DNA of 64,000 nucleotides from Promethearchaeota archaeon (GTDB taxonomy: Archaea > Asgardarchaeota > Lokiarchaeia > Sigyniarchaeales > SOKP01): contig JALGVJ010000006.1 in assembly GCA_029838195.1 (NCBI GenBank), forward strand, positions 97,093-161,092, written 5' to 3'. Position numbers and translations under genes: made by a program. Positions 56,007-64,000 of this stretch are shown here, one piece after another. Below the pieces are notes generated by a model that was given only the letters and a program-made list of their open reading frames with translations, searched no databases and was not told the DNA's origin. Within the stretch, counting starts at the first letter, position 1. The number at the start of each line of letters is the position of its first letter.

Positions 56007-56393
56007 TTATTTTAAGGTAATTTTTTTTTTAATGAGCATGATATGAATCGAAACTCCTATTGCTATTAATAACAATAAAAGTTGGATCCATGAAATGGAA
56101 ATCATTAACATTGAGAATATTATTGTCGCCTATAAAAAACTAATAGTATATATTTAAAACTTTAATGAGAGGCCTTTACCTGACTGATAATCACGTAATA
56201 TTTTCCCGAATAATTTATTATTTAAAAGCTAATCATGCATTTTCCTTGAACTCCTTGCATGACACGCAGCAGGTAATATTAAAAAAGGGGTTGTTGGTAA
56301 TATGGGTAAAACCAAGCCAATGATTCCTAATATTAAAAAGAATGCGCCTCCAATTTGATATAACCATTTTAATATTCGCTTTTTTAAGGGATG
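56007..56393 (-). pseudogene. Decayed DUF454 (YbaN-like) membrane protein gene
   Basis: The minus strand reads [52 protein letters not shown], then TAG, then in frame LLNNKLFGKILRDYQSGKGLSLKF and a stop; after a frame change IIFSMLMISISWIQLLLLLIAIGVSIHIM follows. [18 protein letters not shown] and LLNNKLFGKILRDY are the hallmarks of DUF454. The amber codon stands where the family has Trp (TGG to TAG). There is no start codon in frame and a frameshift near the C-terminal membrane segment, so the gene is dead rather than recoded. Confidence 0.8.
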
Positions 56394-56457
56394 ACGTTCT
56401 TATGAATATTGATTTTCTCTTTAATTTTTATCTCTTCTGAAATTGTAATTTTTTTCA

Positions 56458-56518
56458 TTTTTTTGTAGTTATTAGATTTTTTCACCTTTATTTTTTTGTA
56501 GTTATTAGATTTTTTCAC
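56458..56518. repeat. 28-bp direct repeat, period 33
   Basis: TTTTTTTGTAGTTATTAGAT plus TTTTTCAC occurs at 56458-56485 and 56491-56518. The second copy covers the stop codon of the thioredoxin-like gene. It may be a duplicated terminator (T-rich only on the + strand, A-rich on the gene's own strand, so this is uncertain). Confidence 0.8.
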
Positions 56519-57027
56519 GCTTGATCTTTCAGGATGGCGAAAATTTCCTCCTCCAAGGTCGAATTTTCTTTCGGACCTTCAATAATTCTTCCTAAAAATT
56601 CTCCTCTTGAATTAAAGAGATAAAAGGTCGGAATGGCTTGTAAATCGAATTTTGGATCGAGGGCTTCTGGAGGGGAACGTTTTTCATGCCATGGAATCTC
56701 TCCTTTTTTATGAAAAGCATTTACCATGATACCATAAAGGATTCTCAATTCAACTTTAACTTCATGCTGTAAATTTTCAACAATTTTTATCATGCGGGGA
56801 ACATTTAAAATACAATCCTTACACCATTCTGCACCTAATGCGGCAATTCTCAATGATTCCCCTTTAGTCTTCAATAATTTAATAATTTCGTCCATTATTT
56901 CCTTTTTCGGTTCATAAGATTCATGATTTTTCCTTATTACTTCCTTTTCACCATATTTTTCTTTATAATCTTCAAGGGATATCATCGGAGAAGTAAGATC
57001 TGACCATTTTAATGAGGGAACTTTCAT
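56515..57027 (-). CDS. Thioredoxin-like protein
   Basis: A 170-residue thioredoxin-fold protein. The redox site is EWCKDC in IAALGAEWCKDCILNVPRM (around residues 70-72), and FDLQAIPTFYLFNSRGEFLGRIIEGP has the cis-Pro and the last strands of the fold. CxxC proteins of this kind reduce or form disulfides. There is no signal peptide, so it is cytosolic, and it is of the thioredoxin_9/bacillithiol-like type seen near many small anaerobe genes. Alone, downstream of the GTPase at 57127. Confidence 0.83.
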   Translation of the reverse strand: MKVPSLKWSDLTSPMISLEDYKEKYGEKEVIRKNHESYEPKKEIMDEIIKLLKTKGESLRIAALGAEWCKDCILNVPRMIKIVENLQHEVKVELRILYGIMVNAFHKKGEIPWHEKRSPPEALDPKFDLQAIPTFYLFNSRGEFLGRIIEGPKENSTLEEEIFAILKDQA

Positions 57028-57126
57028 CGTGGTTTTATAATAAAAGTGGAAACAAAAATCTTATATTTATAAATTATAAGAAGAAGTGCACGCAGAGAAG
57101 TGAAATTTTACCCCTTATAGAACTAT

Positions 57127-57660
57127 TTAATAAGGAGATTGATAATCAAGAATCAGCTTTATGATGGAATCAAAAACTTTTTCCACATTTTCGCCCGTCC
57201 TGCTTGAACATTCTATAAAATCATCCGTACCCCTTGATTCTGCTATAATTTTTGCCTCTTCACTTACTACTTCTCGAAATTCATTCAAATCGGATTTACC
57301 CCCCACTACTATGATGGGGATCTTTGGTCGTTTCTTTCCATCAAATATTTTATTCACGATGAGCAACCAATCATCAATATGTGTTAAAGTAGAATAGTTA
57401 GTGATGTCATACATGAAAATACCTCCACTAGCACCGAGTATATAAGAAGGAAAGAGAAATCGGAATCTCTCTTCGCCACCAAAATCCCAGATTTGCAGTT
57501 TTATTTCATTATTGGCTATCTTCATGGTTTTTACATGAAAGTCTACACCAATCGTTATTTTTATATCTTCTATGAATTGATTTGTCATGTATCTATGCAT
57601 TAAACTGGTTTTACCCGTTCCAGAATCACCAAAAATTACTATTTTAATCGTTTCTAACAA
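57127..57660 (-). CDS. Ras/Rab-like small GTPase, switch II Gln replaced by Glu
   Basis: A 177-residue GTPase: GDSGTGKTS (11-19), Thr37-type G2 (ITIGVDF), WDFGGEERF with Glu in place of the catalytic Gln, GKSD in place of NKxD, and SSRTGENVE as G5. The Gln-to-Glu change should slow intrinsic GTP hydrolysis or change GAP use. No lipid-modification site. It belongs to the same FGG subtype as the 36753 and 37977 proteins. The thioredoxin-like gene follows on the same strand about 100 bp on. Confidence 0.92.
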   Translation of the reverse strand: MLETIKIVIFGDSGTGKTSLMHRYMTNQFIEDIKITIGVDFHVKTMKIANNEIKLQIWDFGGEERFRFLFPSYILGASGGIFMYDITNYSTLTHIDDWLLIVNKIFDGKKRPKIPIIVVGGKSDLNEFREVVSEEAKIIAESRGTDDFIECSSRTGENVEKVFDSIIKLILDYQSPY

Positions 57661-58056
57661 GTTGAGTCTAACACCATGAAGGGGTTTAAACGTATTAGAT
57701 AGAATAAAATTATTAGTTAATAAAGTTTAATATTTTGATTTAAATTTTGTTATTTCCTCTTATTAATTCCGTAGTTTATATGATAACTAATTGAGGAGAA
57801 AGAAGCATGATGTAATAAAAGAAGGAAAAAGAATTTTTTTAATGAGTTTCCCATCTACAGACCATGAAAATAAATGGAGATAGTTTTGGATCATGAATAT
57901 AAGCCGTGGTTTTTCCAAATTAATGGTGTTATTATCCTGAATAACTTAATAACCATTTTGAGCAATAAAAGAGGTTTTTAATTAACTCTTAATCATAAGA
58001 GATCATAGGAACTTTATTTATTTAGCATGTGAAAGAAAAATTTTAAGGTTCATGAG
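57661..58056. other. Intergenic region
   Basis: AT-rich. Holds the promoter of the GTPase gene (TATA-like TTTAAACG/AATAAAATTA near 57685-57710 on the minus side) and the 3' end of the helicase gene. No gene recognised. Confidence 0.4.
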
Positions 58057-60360
58057 TTAAACTTTAAGAATTTTTTCCAAGAGAAATAGTGATCCATTTT
58101 TATCCAATGGTTCATTTAAATTTCCGCATTTAGGAGAGATTATGCAACCGGGACAGCCATTTGGAGCCGTGCATTTACATTTTTTTATTAAATTGTACGT
58201 CATGTTAAATAATTCATTAATATTTTCAAATAGCATTTCTGAAATGCCAATCCCTCCTCGAAATGCATCATAAATGTATATAATGGGTTGTTGCTTTACG
58301 GGATCAAATTCAATGGATACGCCTCCTAAATCCCAACGGGAAATTTGGGCTAAAGTAGGCGCAATCGCAATCATGGCATGCTCTATGGCATGGATGGAGC
58401 CTCCAAGATCATGTCCTTTCAATTCTAATTCTTTTTGAAAGCTAAATGGGATTAAGAACCAAAAAGCTTGCGTATCGAATTCGATAAGGGGAATATTTTC
58501 TAATGGGTTGCGAGCAAGGATTTCTTGAGTCATTGAATCAATGATCTTATAAGAATAATATTGATGCTCCACCTTAACATTTCCAAAAAAACTTTCAATA
58601 TCCTCACGAGGACCAGCATTTTTAGATGAAAGAATTTCCAGCGTGGTAATGTCCGTGTGTTTAAGAGATTGCGTGTAAAAATCCACATCCGCTTTCGTTA
58701 TATAGACCCTTTTATTGTCAATATCCAAATATTCCACTAAATAAGTTTCTGCCTCATATAAATAGACTGCTCCTTGGTGCAAGTCTCGAAACACGTAGCT
58801 CTCATCTTCCAAAGTAAGCACGCTTTCCTTATTTCCGGATTTCAATATAATTTTATAACTCCTATTAGAAAGATTATTTAAACCATAGCGAGCGTTAGGA
58901 AAGAACTTGCCATTCCAATAATATTTCCCACCTCTCTTTATTAAAAGAGATTCTTCTTCCAATTCTTTTAAGTAATTCAAATAGGTTTCTTTATCTTCAA
59001 TTCCAAGCACGTCATACTCATTTTCTTGTAAAGGAATTTCTTTAGCAGCACAACAGAGATTATTTTTAATAATATATTTATTTTTTAAGGAGATCAATAC
59101 CTCTTCTTTAATGGGTCCAAAAAGCACCTCGGGATTATGAATGTAGAAGAAATCTAACGGGTTTTGCATGGGAATTAATGTGGAGATGGAAAGCTCTTCT
59201 CCCCTTCCGGAACGTCCTATTTGTTGATAAAAGCTGGAGATCGTCCCGGGAAATCCAGAGCAAATCGTAGCATCAAGAGTCCCTATATCGATGCCCAATT
59301 CTAACGCATTCGTGGAACTGATTCCCAAGATTTCCCTGTTTTTAAATTGAGACTCAATTTTTCTCCTGGTTGCCTTGCTAATTCCTGCTCGATAACTCGT
59401 GATTTTATCGCTCAGCTGGGGGAGCGCCTTTTTACTCCACATTGCTAATAATTCAGCCATTTTACGTGATAACGTGAAGGTTAAGGTCTGAATATCGTGT
59501 TTTAAATGAGAAATGAACAAATTTTTAGTTTCTTGATGGGGAGAGCGATATTTTTGGGAATATTCATCGAAGGGTAAGTCCCATAAAACCACGTATTTTG
59601 CGCCAGAAGGTGAATCATCTTCATCTATCACGTGAAATGTTTCGCCGGTCAATTTCTCGGCAAATTTTTTAGGATTATTAATGGTTGCACTTGATAAAAT
59701 CCACGTGGGAGTACAATTATAAGATTTTAGAATTCGTTTTAATCTTCTCAAGAGAAAAGCAAAATTAGATCCAAATATGCCTCGATACACGTGGATCTCA
59801 TCCAAGACGATATATTTTAAATTTTTCATGATTCTGGTCCATTTTTGGCGGAACCACGATAAATAATAATGCAAGCCATAAGGATTAGTAATGATGATAT
59901 TTGCTTCCTGGAGTACCTTCCGTTTTTCAGCAGGCTCTATATCTCCATCATAAACACCCACTCTGCTAGTTTTAATGCGAGTATCAGCCATGAGCGCCTT
60001 TAACACGTTAAATTGATCCCGGGCTAACGCTTTCGTGGGAAATATATAAATTGCTGTCATGTTTTCATCTTGTAAAAGCGAGTGAAGCACGCACAGATTA
60101 TAGCAGAGAGATTTTCCAGAAGCCGTAGAAGTGGAGATAACGCAGTTTTTCCCTTCGAGAATGAGATTAATAGCTTTAGCTTGATGCCCCCATAATTCGA
60201 TTTGATTATTTTTCAACCAACGAGAAAGCCGAGGATCTAAGGGTTTTTCCAAAGTTCCATATCTTGCTTTTTTGGGTGGAAAATACTGAACATGGGTGAT
60301 TTGATCGGCATAATACTCTTCAAATTTAATCGCCTCAAGGAATTGTTTGACATCGACCAT
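58057..60360 (-). CDS. DEAD/DEAH-box helicase of the MrfA/Hrq1 type (DUF1998)
   Basis: A 767-residue SF2 helicase. Motif I is STASGKSL, motif II is LDEIH (DEIH), motif III is SSAT, and the second RecA domain has TNALELGIDIG and QQIGRSGRG. The C-terminal region carries the DUF1998 cysteines (CKCTAPNGCPGCIISPKCG). This is the layout of bacterial MrfA and fungal Hrq1, DNA helicases that act in mitomycin or crosslink repair. It stands alone. The N-terminal residue block YFPPKKARYGTLEKPL is usual for the archaeal members. Confidence 0.92.
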   Translation of the reverse strand: MVDVKQFLEAIKFEEYYADQITHVQYFPPKKARYGTLEKPLDPRLSRWLKNNQIELWGHQAKAINLILEGKNCVISTSTASGKSLCYNLCVLHSLLQDENMTAIYIFPTKALARDQFNVLKALMADTRIKTSRVGVYDGDIEPAEKRKVLQEANIIITNPYGLHYYLSWFRQKWTRIMKNLKYIVLDEIHVYRGIFGSNFAFLLRRLKRILKSYNCTPTWILSSATINNPKKFAEKLTGETFHVIDEDDSPSGAKYVVLWDLPFDEYSQKYRSPHQETKNLFISHLKHDIQTLTFTLSRKMAELLAMWSKKALPQLSDKITSYRAGISKATRRKIESQFKNREILGISSTNALELGIDIGTLDATICSGFPGTISSFYQQIGRSGRGEELSISTLIPMQNPLDFFYIHNPEVLFGPIKEEVLISLKNKYIIKNNLCCAAKEIPLQENEYDVLGIEDKETYLNYLKELEEESLLIKRGGKYYWNGKFFPNARYGLNNLSNRSYKIILKSGNKESVLTLEDESYVFRDLHQGAVYLYEAETYLVEYLDIDNKRVYITKADVDFYTQSLKHTDITTLEILSSKNAGPREDIESFFGNVKVEHQYYSYKIIDSMTQEILARNPLENIPLIEFDTQAFWFLIPFSFQKELELKGHDLGGSIHAIEHAMIAIAPTLAQISRWDLGGVSIEFDPVKQQPIIYIYDAFRGGIGISEMLFENINELFNMTYNLIKKCKCTAPNGCPGCIISPKCGNLNEPLDKNGSLFLLEKILKV

Positions 60361-60607
60361 GGTTTTTTAAAAAAAATTTTATTAAAATTATAAAGATAGA
60401 AACCTCACGAGTTTTTTGATTTTTTTATTTTGATCCAAAATAAGCAAATTAAATCTCATGATAAAATAATCAAGGAAGAATTTTGAATTTTTGTCCCTTT
60501 CTATTTGAAATTTGCTGATTTGTTCTTCAAATCATGGCATTTACCGGGAAAAAAATGAATGAAATGGAAAATAAAAATATAAGAATCTGAATTTATTTTA
60601 AACATAC

Positions 60608-61669
60608 ATGATAAAAAAGGCGTGGGTAAAATATGATATAGAGGATTTCCTAAAACGTCATGACGTGAATTTTGTTGTTGAAAATGCCCCTCAAATAAAA
60701 TATTCGATGAGAGAAAAGGAGCATGTCGCATATTCTTCTCTCTGGGGTGCTCTCATTTTAATTAGTTTACTTATCATTTTTATCATCGCTTGGTTTTCTT
60801 TTTTCTTCCAAGACATTTTATTTTTATACGCGTTTATTTTTGTTGGGGCGCTTTCGGGCATTTTAATTCCGACTTTTTTAAGAAATTATTTTAAGTCGAA
60901 CATTTCTATAATACCTCTCCAATGTTGGCTGGAGATTCATGAAGCAAAGCTAAACGATGAAGAGAGTTATACCTGTCTTAGTTATTATCCCATATTTTCT
61001 GGGAAACGTCATCCGAACAGAGCGAAAGATATTTTACTTAAATTATATCGAGATGAAATATACGGTAATAGAATTGACATTACTCAAGTAGAAATATATT
61101 TTAGAAAAGAGAACAAGGAGGGAAATAAATTAAAAAAAATAGGATATTTTTTCCAATACGGAAAAAATAGTTCTTTTTGGGAAGAAAATGTACTGGAAAA
61201 TCCGTGGAGATTTTTTCCCGCTGAAAATTATCCTGAAAATTGTTGTCTCATCCTCTCGAATTGGATGCATCAATATGAATGGGAAAAAGATTTATTATTA
61301 AATCCTGCCAAGGAAGAAGAAATGTCGCCATGGAACATTAAAACGTGGAAAAGCAATGAGATAAAACCCCTCACGGAAGAGTTCAAGAAAAAAATTTATT
61401 GGAAAGAAAGAGGGATGGATTCTTATCCTAAATTAAAGCCGTGGAAAAATGATTTTGAAGAAGCTGTTATTGAACTACCACTTATTCAGAGGGAATTAAA
61501 AGTGATAGAAGATGCCATAGAAAAAATTATGGGTAATAAAGCGGAAATAAATATTTTATCTGATATCGATCCCTATTTATCTCAATTCAAAACGTATTTT
61601 AGAGATCTAAACTTTCAGAAAACGATAATTAAAAGAGATGTTCTACGATCGAATCAATTTTTTGAGTAA
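60608..61669 (+). CDS. Membrane protein, unknown
   Basis: A 353-residue protein with two membrane segments near residues 47-70 and 75-98 (LWGALILISLLIIFIIAWFSFFF and LFLYAFIFVGALSGILIP) and long hydrophilic N- and C-terminal parts. No signal peptide or known motif. The C-terminal part is rich in Trp, Lys and Glu. Divergent from the helicase gene with a 247-bp spacer. Confidence 0.65.
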   Translation: MIKKAWVKYDIEDFLKRHDVNFVVENAPQIKYSMREKEHVAYSSLWGALILISLLIIFIIAWFSFFFQDILFLYAFIFVGALSGILIPTFLRNYFKSNISIIPLQCWLEIHEAKLNDEESYTCLSYYPIFSGKRHPNRAKDILLKLYRDEIYGNRIDITQVEIYFRKENKEGNKLKKIGYFFQYGKNSSFWEENVLENPWRFFPAENYPENCCLILSNWMHQYEWEKDLLLNPAKEEEMSPWNIKTWKSNEIKPLTEEFKKKIYWKERGMDSYPKLKPWKNDFEEAVIELPLIQRELKVIEDAIEKIMGNKAEINILSDIDPYLSQFKTYFRDLNFQKTIIKRDVLRSNQFFE

Positions 61670-61687
61670 TGAAAACCATGATTCTGA

Positions 61688-62587
61688 TTAAAGCGGTTTG
61701 CTTAAAAAATTCCAGAATTCTTTTTTCAATTTTAAGAGTGGCTTGCCCTTTAATTTTAGAACATGAATGTTTCTTTTCGCTACAAAAGGAGACCCCTCCA
61801 AGGGAATAATTTTTACTAAGCCGCCGTCTTCAGCTTTTTTAGCTACGATTTTACTAATAACGGAGATATAATTAGAAGTATTTACTGCTGTTATGATGGA
61901 ATCATTATCATTAATGACTAATTTCTGCTGGAGGTGGTTAAACTCCTTAAAATTCTTCTCAAAAACATCCCTTGTTCCGGAGCCTTCTTCTCTATTAATA
62001 AAGGGATATTTCAATATATCCTTGATTTTAATTTTCTCGTTTTTTGATTTTAAAATTTCATGAGAGGGCGAACAAATGAACACCAACTCATCCTCCGCCA
62101 ACGTCACAACATCGAATAAATCTTCCGATTGATCCATGAAACTTCCCACGCCGGCAAAATCCACCCGTTCTTTCTTTAATAATTCAATAGATTTTTGAGA
62201 ATTATTTATCAAAATATTAAATTCCACGTTAGGGTGCTTGGTTTTAAAGGAGGTAATGAATTTTGGTAAAATATAAGAACCGGGAATGGTTGATGAGCTA
62301 ATCGTGATTTCAGTGATCCTATTACTTCTCAAATCCATGAGTTCTTGCTGGCAACTATCAAATAATTCGAGAATCTTCTTGCCATATTTTAACACGATTT
62401 CTCCTTCTCTTGTTGGTTTAAATCTTTTCGTGGTTCTTTCAATTAAAGTGATATTACCAAAGTCTTTTTCTAATTGAGAAATTCTATGAGAGAGGGTACT
62501 CTGAGAAATGGTTAAATCTTTGGCTAATTTAGAAAAGTTTCTATATTCACATAATTTTATAAAATCCCGTAAATAATCGAGCCTCAT
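61688..62587 (-). CDS. LysR-type transcriptional regulator
   Basis: A 299-residue LysR regulator of full length. The N-terminal winged HTH reads LRDFIKLCEYRNFSKLAKDLTISQSTLSHRISQLEKDFG, followed by the linker helix and the two-lobed periplasmic-binding-like effector domain from about 90 (ITISSSTIPGSYILPKFI). LysR proteins bind a small ligand and activate a divergent promoter. Here the divergent genes are DsrE and TusA (62849-63457), which is the usual arrangement for the target. Such regulators are bacterial in style and rarer in archaea. Confidence 0.93.
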   Translation of the reverse strand: MRLDYLRDFIKLCEYRNFSKLAKDLTISQSTLSHRISQLEKDFGNITLIERTTKRFKPTREGEIVLKYGKKILELFDSCQQELMDLRSNRITEITISSSTIPGSYILPKFITSFKTKHPNVEFNILINNSQKSIELLKKERVDFAGVGSFMDQSEDLFDVVTLAEDELVFICSPSHEILKSKNEKIKIKDILKYPFINREEGSGTRDVFEKNFKEFNHLQQKLVINDNDSIITAVNTSNYISVISKIVAKKAEDGGLVKIIPLEGSPFVAKRNIHVLKLKGKPLLKLKKEFWNFLSKPL

Positions 62588-62848
62588 TCAAGTCACGAGA
62601 AAATATTTTTCGTTTTTAAAAACATGTCACGCTTTTTATATCGAGATCCATGCATTTGACATGAATTCAAATTAATTCAATCTCTTTTTGTTATGCATGA
62701 AAATATCTATTAAAAAATTTAAGTCTGATATTAAGGAAAAAAGGAATTCAATTTTATTAATAAATGAAATTGAAAATATTGATAAATGGTATTGAATTAT
62801 TTAATAATATATATTGAAAAGTTTAATTATTTAAAAAAAAAAAGTACC

Positions 62849-63208
62849 ATGTCCAAGGAGAAAAAAACCTTTACGATTGCAATTGGTTCGGGACAATATA
62901 CAAAAGAACGACCCTTTACCATGCTAAGATTTGCATATACGGCGCTTTTAGAGGGACATGAAATTAACATTTTTCTTGTAGAAGATGGAATCTGGGTAGC
63001 AAAAAAAAATCAAGATCCCTCAACTTATGATAATGTGGGAAAATGGTTAAAAGATGTAATAAATGAAGGAGCTAAAGTATTAGCTTGTGGAGTTTGCATG
63101 AAAGCTCGTGGTATGTCTGAAAAGGAGCTGATGGAAGGGGTTAAAAAAACGACGATGAATGGTTTTTTAGAAATGTGTGAAGAATCAGATAATATTATTT
63201 TTGCTTAA
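62849..63208 (+). CDS. DsrE/DsrF-family sulfur-transfer protein
   Basis: A 119-residue protein from the ATG at 62849 (MSKEKK); a longer frame to 62786 looks non-coding. It has the DsrE fold pattern: TIAIGSGQYTKERPFTMLRFA, GHEINIFLVEDGIW, and ACGVCMKARGM, whose Cys pair includes the usual sulfur-carrying Cys. DsrE, TusD and relatives pass sulfur atoms as persulfide. The next gene (TusA-like) starts 21 bp after its stop, so the two form an operon and likely a sulfur relay. The LysR gene is divergent. Confidence 0.9.
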   Translation: MSKEKKTFTIAIGSGQYTKERPFTMLRFAYTALLEGHEINIFLVEDGIWVAKKNQDPSTYDNVGKWLKDVINEGAKVLACGVCMKARGMSEKELMEGVKKTTMNGFLEMCEESDNIIFA

Positions 63209-63229
63209 AAAAAGAGGCGCAACAGCATT

Positions 63230-63457
63230 ATGGAAAAAGTGAAAATTTTGGATTGTTCCGGGTTGGTTTGCCCTCAGCCTGTGGCTAAAACTAAAAAAAT
63301 GCTGGAAATCATTAATCCTGGAGAAATAATTGAAATAAAAGGAGATTTTTGCGAAGCCGGGGAAAATATCAAAAGATACGCTGAAAAACACGGTCATGAA
63401 GTACTTGAATTTCAGGTTAAAGGAGATAACTATTTAATAAAAATACGAAAAAAATGA
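63230..63457 (+). CDS. tusA: TusA/SirA-family sulfur carrier protein
   Basis: A 75-residue protein with the TusA/SirA motif: LDCSGLVCPQPVAKTKKML, where the Cys of CPxP carries sulfur, then INPGEIIEIKGDFCEAGENIKRYAEKHGHEVL. A second Cys lies in DFCEAG. TusA carries persulfide sulfur to tRNA thiolation, cofactors or oxidation pathways. Joined to the DsrE gene in an operon. The stop is followed by a run of T residues (63460-63470), probably a terminator. Confidence 0.93.
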   Translation: MEKVKILDCSGLVCPQPVAKTKKMLEIINPGEIIEIKGDFCEAGENIKRYAEKHGHEVLEFQVKGDNYLIKIRKK

Positions 63458-63654
63458 TTTTTTATTTTATTTTTCATCTTCTAAGTAATAATCAATCTAA
63501 AGAGTAAGTTCCCTCACACGCTGTATCAAACTTATCATTATTTCTTTTATTTTATTTAGAAGGGGGAAGTTCTTATCTTTCATTCATGAGTATTTCAGGA
63601 AAAAATCCAAAGTAAATTTTTAAGTAGAACATCATATCGCAAGAAAGATTAATT

Positions 63655-64000
63655 TTAGTGTTCTTTTGTCATTTGATTAAAAAAATTTTCAAGTTTATCT
63701 ATTTCTACGTCTTTTTTATTGTTTTCTTGAACATGAGGAGATAGAATAGGGATTACTTGATTAACTTGAGGATGATTTTCTAAAAATTCATGTTCTGAAT
63801 TGTTTAATAAAATTTTTTTGCCAGATTTTCTTTTTGAAAAATTAAATTGATGCATTATGGCTTGATTATTTAGTTCAATTAATTCTCGAGATATCCATTT
63901 ACGTTTTACTAACGGAATCTCTAAAACGAAAGGTGTTTCAATGGAATTCACTCGCAAGATGCACGTGCCTTTCTTTAGCATGGAAAGATAGCTCTTTTGC
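63655..64000 (-). CDS. C-terminal part of a protein, possibly HerA/VirB4-like ATPase
   Basis: The frame is open to base 64000, so this is the C-terminal part of a longer protein that begins beyond the window. The first visible residues, SYLSMLKKGTCILRVNSIETPFVLEIPL, resemble the C-terminal end of HerA/VirB4-type ATPases (LpkGeaivR...P). The last 80 residues are hydrophilic, with no motif. An internal ATG at 63979-63981 would give a 108-residue ORF, but the in-frame extension makes an internal start unlikely. The family is a guess. Confidence 0.45.
   Translation of the reverse strand, partial: QKSYLSMLKKGTCILRVNSIETPFVLEIPLVKRKWISRELIELNNQAIMHQFNFSKRKSGKKILLNNSEHEFLENHPQVNQVIPILSPHVQENNKKDVEIDKLENFFNQMTKEH

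Noticed and set aside
56165..56300. Pyrrolysine read-through of the TAG in the DUF454 gene
   Set aside because: The TAG replaces a Trp codon, and the gene also lacks a start and has a frameshift, which fits decay better than recoding.
1..64000. CRISPR arrays, insertion sequences and prophage
   Set aside because: No regularly spaced direct repeats, transposase, integrase or phage structural genes were seen; the tandem repeats found are isolated pairs.

Overview
The window is AT-rich archaeal DNA, and the gene content points to an Asgard archaeon, probably close to Lokiarchaeia (the class is a guess). The archaeal side is shown by aIF2-gamma, aIF1A, Spt5, a TFS/TFIIS-like factor, LysW, form III RuBisCO, a Tes-like tetraether lipid radical SAM enzyme and a tricorn-factor-like M1 aminopeptidase. 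The Asgard side is shown by five Ras-superfamily GTPase genes, longin/roadblock-like proteins and a homologue of the eukaryotic ribosomal protein eL22. Genes are mostly single or in short pairs, with long AT-rich spacers; there is no phage, IS element, CRISPR array or recognisable tRNA.

Layout. 1-9 kb: M20 amidohydrolase (5' end cut), aminotransferase, Ras-like GTPase, V4R-like and PPC-domain proteins, M1 aminopeptidase, Tes-like radical SAM protein. 9-18 kb: a candidate structured RNA, small Asgard-type proteins, DUF362 protein, hydrolase/radical SAM pair, ROK kinase, a decayed GNAT gene with an 87-bp tandem duplication. 18-30 kb: LysW (short and easy to miss), UvrC, RuBisCO divergent from eL22, CitG-like protein, TFS, DHH nuclease, secreted protein, aIF2-gamma with an N-terminal HhH fusion. 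30-41 kb: gingipain-like protease, 5S rRNA, MFS transporter, PIN protein, two head-to-head paralogous GTPases, aIF1A, Spt5 with acidic tails, longin/roadblock protein. 41-53 kb: two convergent acyl-CoA dehydrogenase paralogues flanking a decayed gene, SWIM/HD protein, cytoplasmic-type molybdopterin oxidoreductase with its ferredoxin subunit and a third Fe-S protein. 53-64 kb: a permuted GTPase, DUF4139 protein, decayed DUF454 gene, thioredoxin-like protein, GTPase, MrfA/Hrq1-type helicase, LysR regulator, DsrE/TusA sulfur-transfer pair, and the tail of a possible HerA-like ATPase.

Two observations stand out. First, the 5S rRNA gene (about 32731-32910) is circularly permuted: the 3' half precedes the 5' half, the two are joined through helix I by a TTCG tetraloop, and the new ends lie in a bulge-helix-bulge-like structure formed by leader and trailer. 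Cleavage and ligation at the expected bulge positions restores the canonical 5S sequence exactly and would give a circular 5S rRNA of about 122 nt. Second, the protein at 52598-53449 is a Ras-like GTPase with its motifs in the order G3-G4-G5-G1-G2, cut in the beta2-beta3 turn, with a C-terminal membrane anchor. This order differs from the known G4-G5-G1-G2-G3 permuted GTPases.

Metabolically the window suggests nucleotide salvage through RuBisCO, acyl-CoA oxidation, peptide degradation inside and outside the cell, LysW-dependent amino acid synthesis and molybdenum-dependent redox chemistry, consistent with an anaerobic heterotroph.
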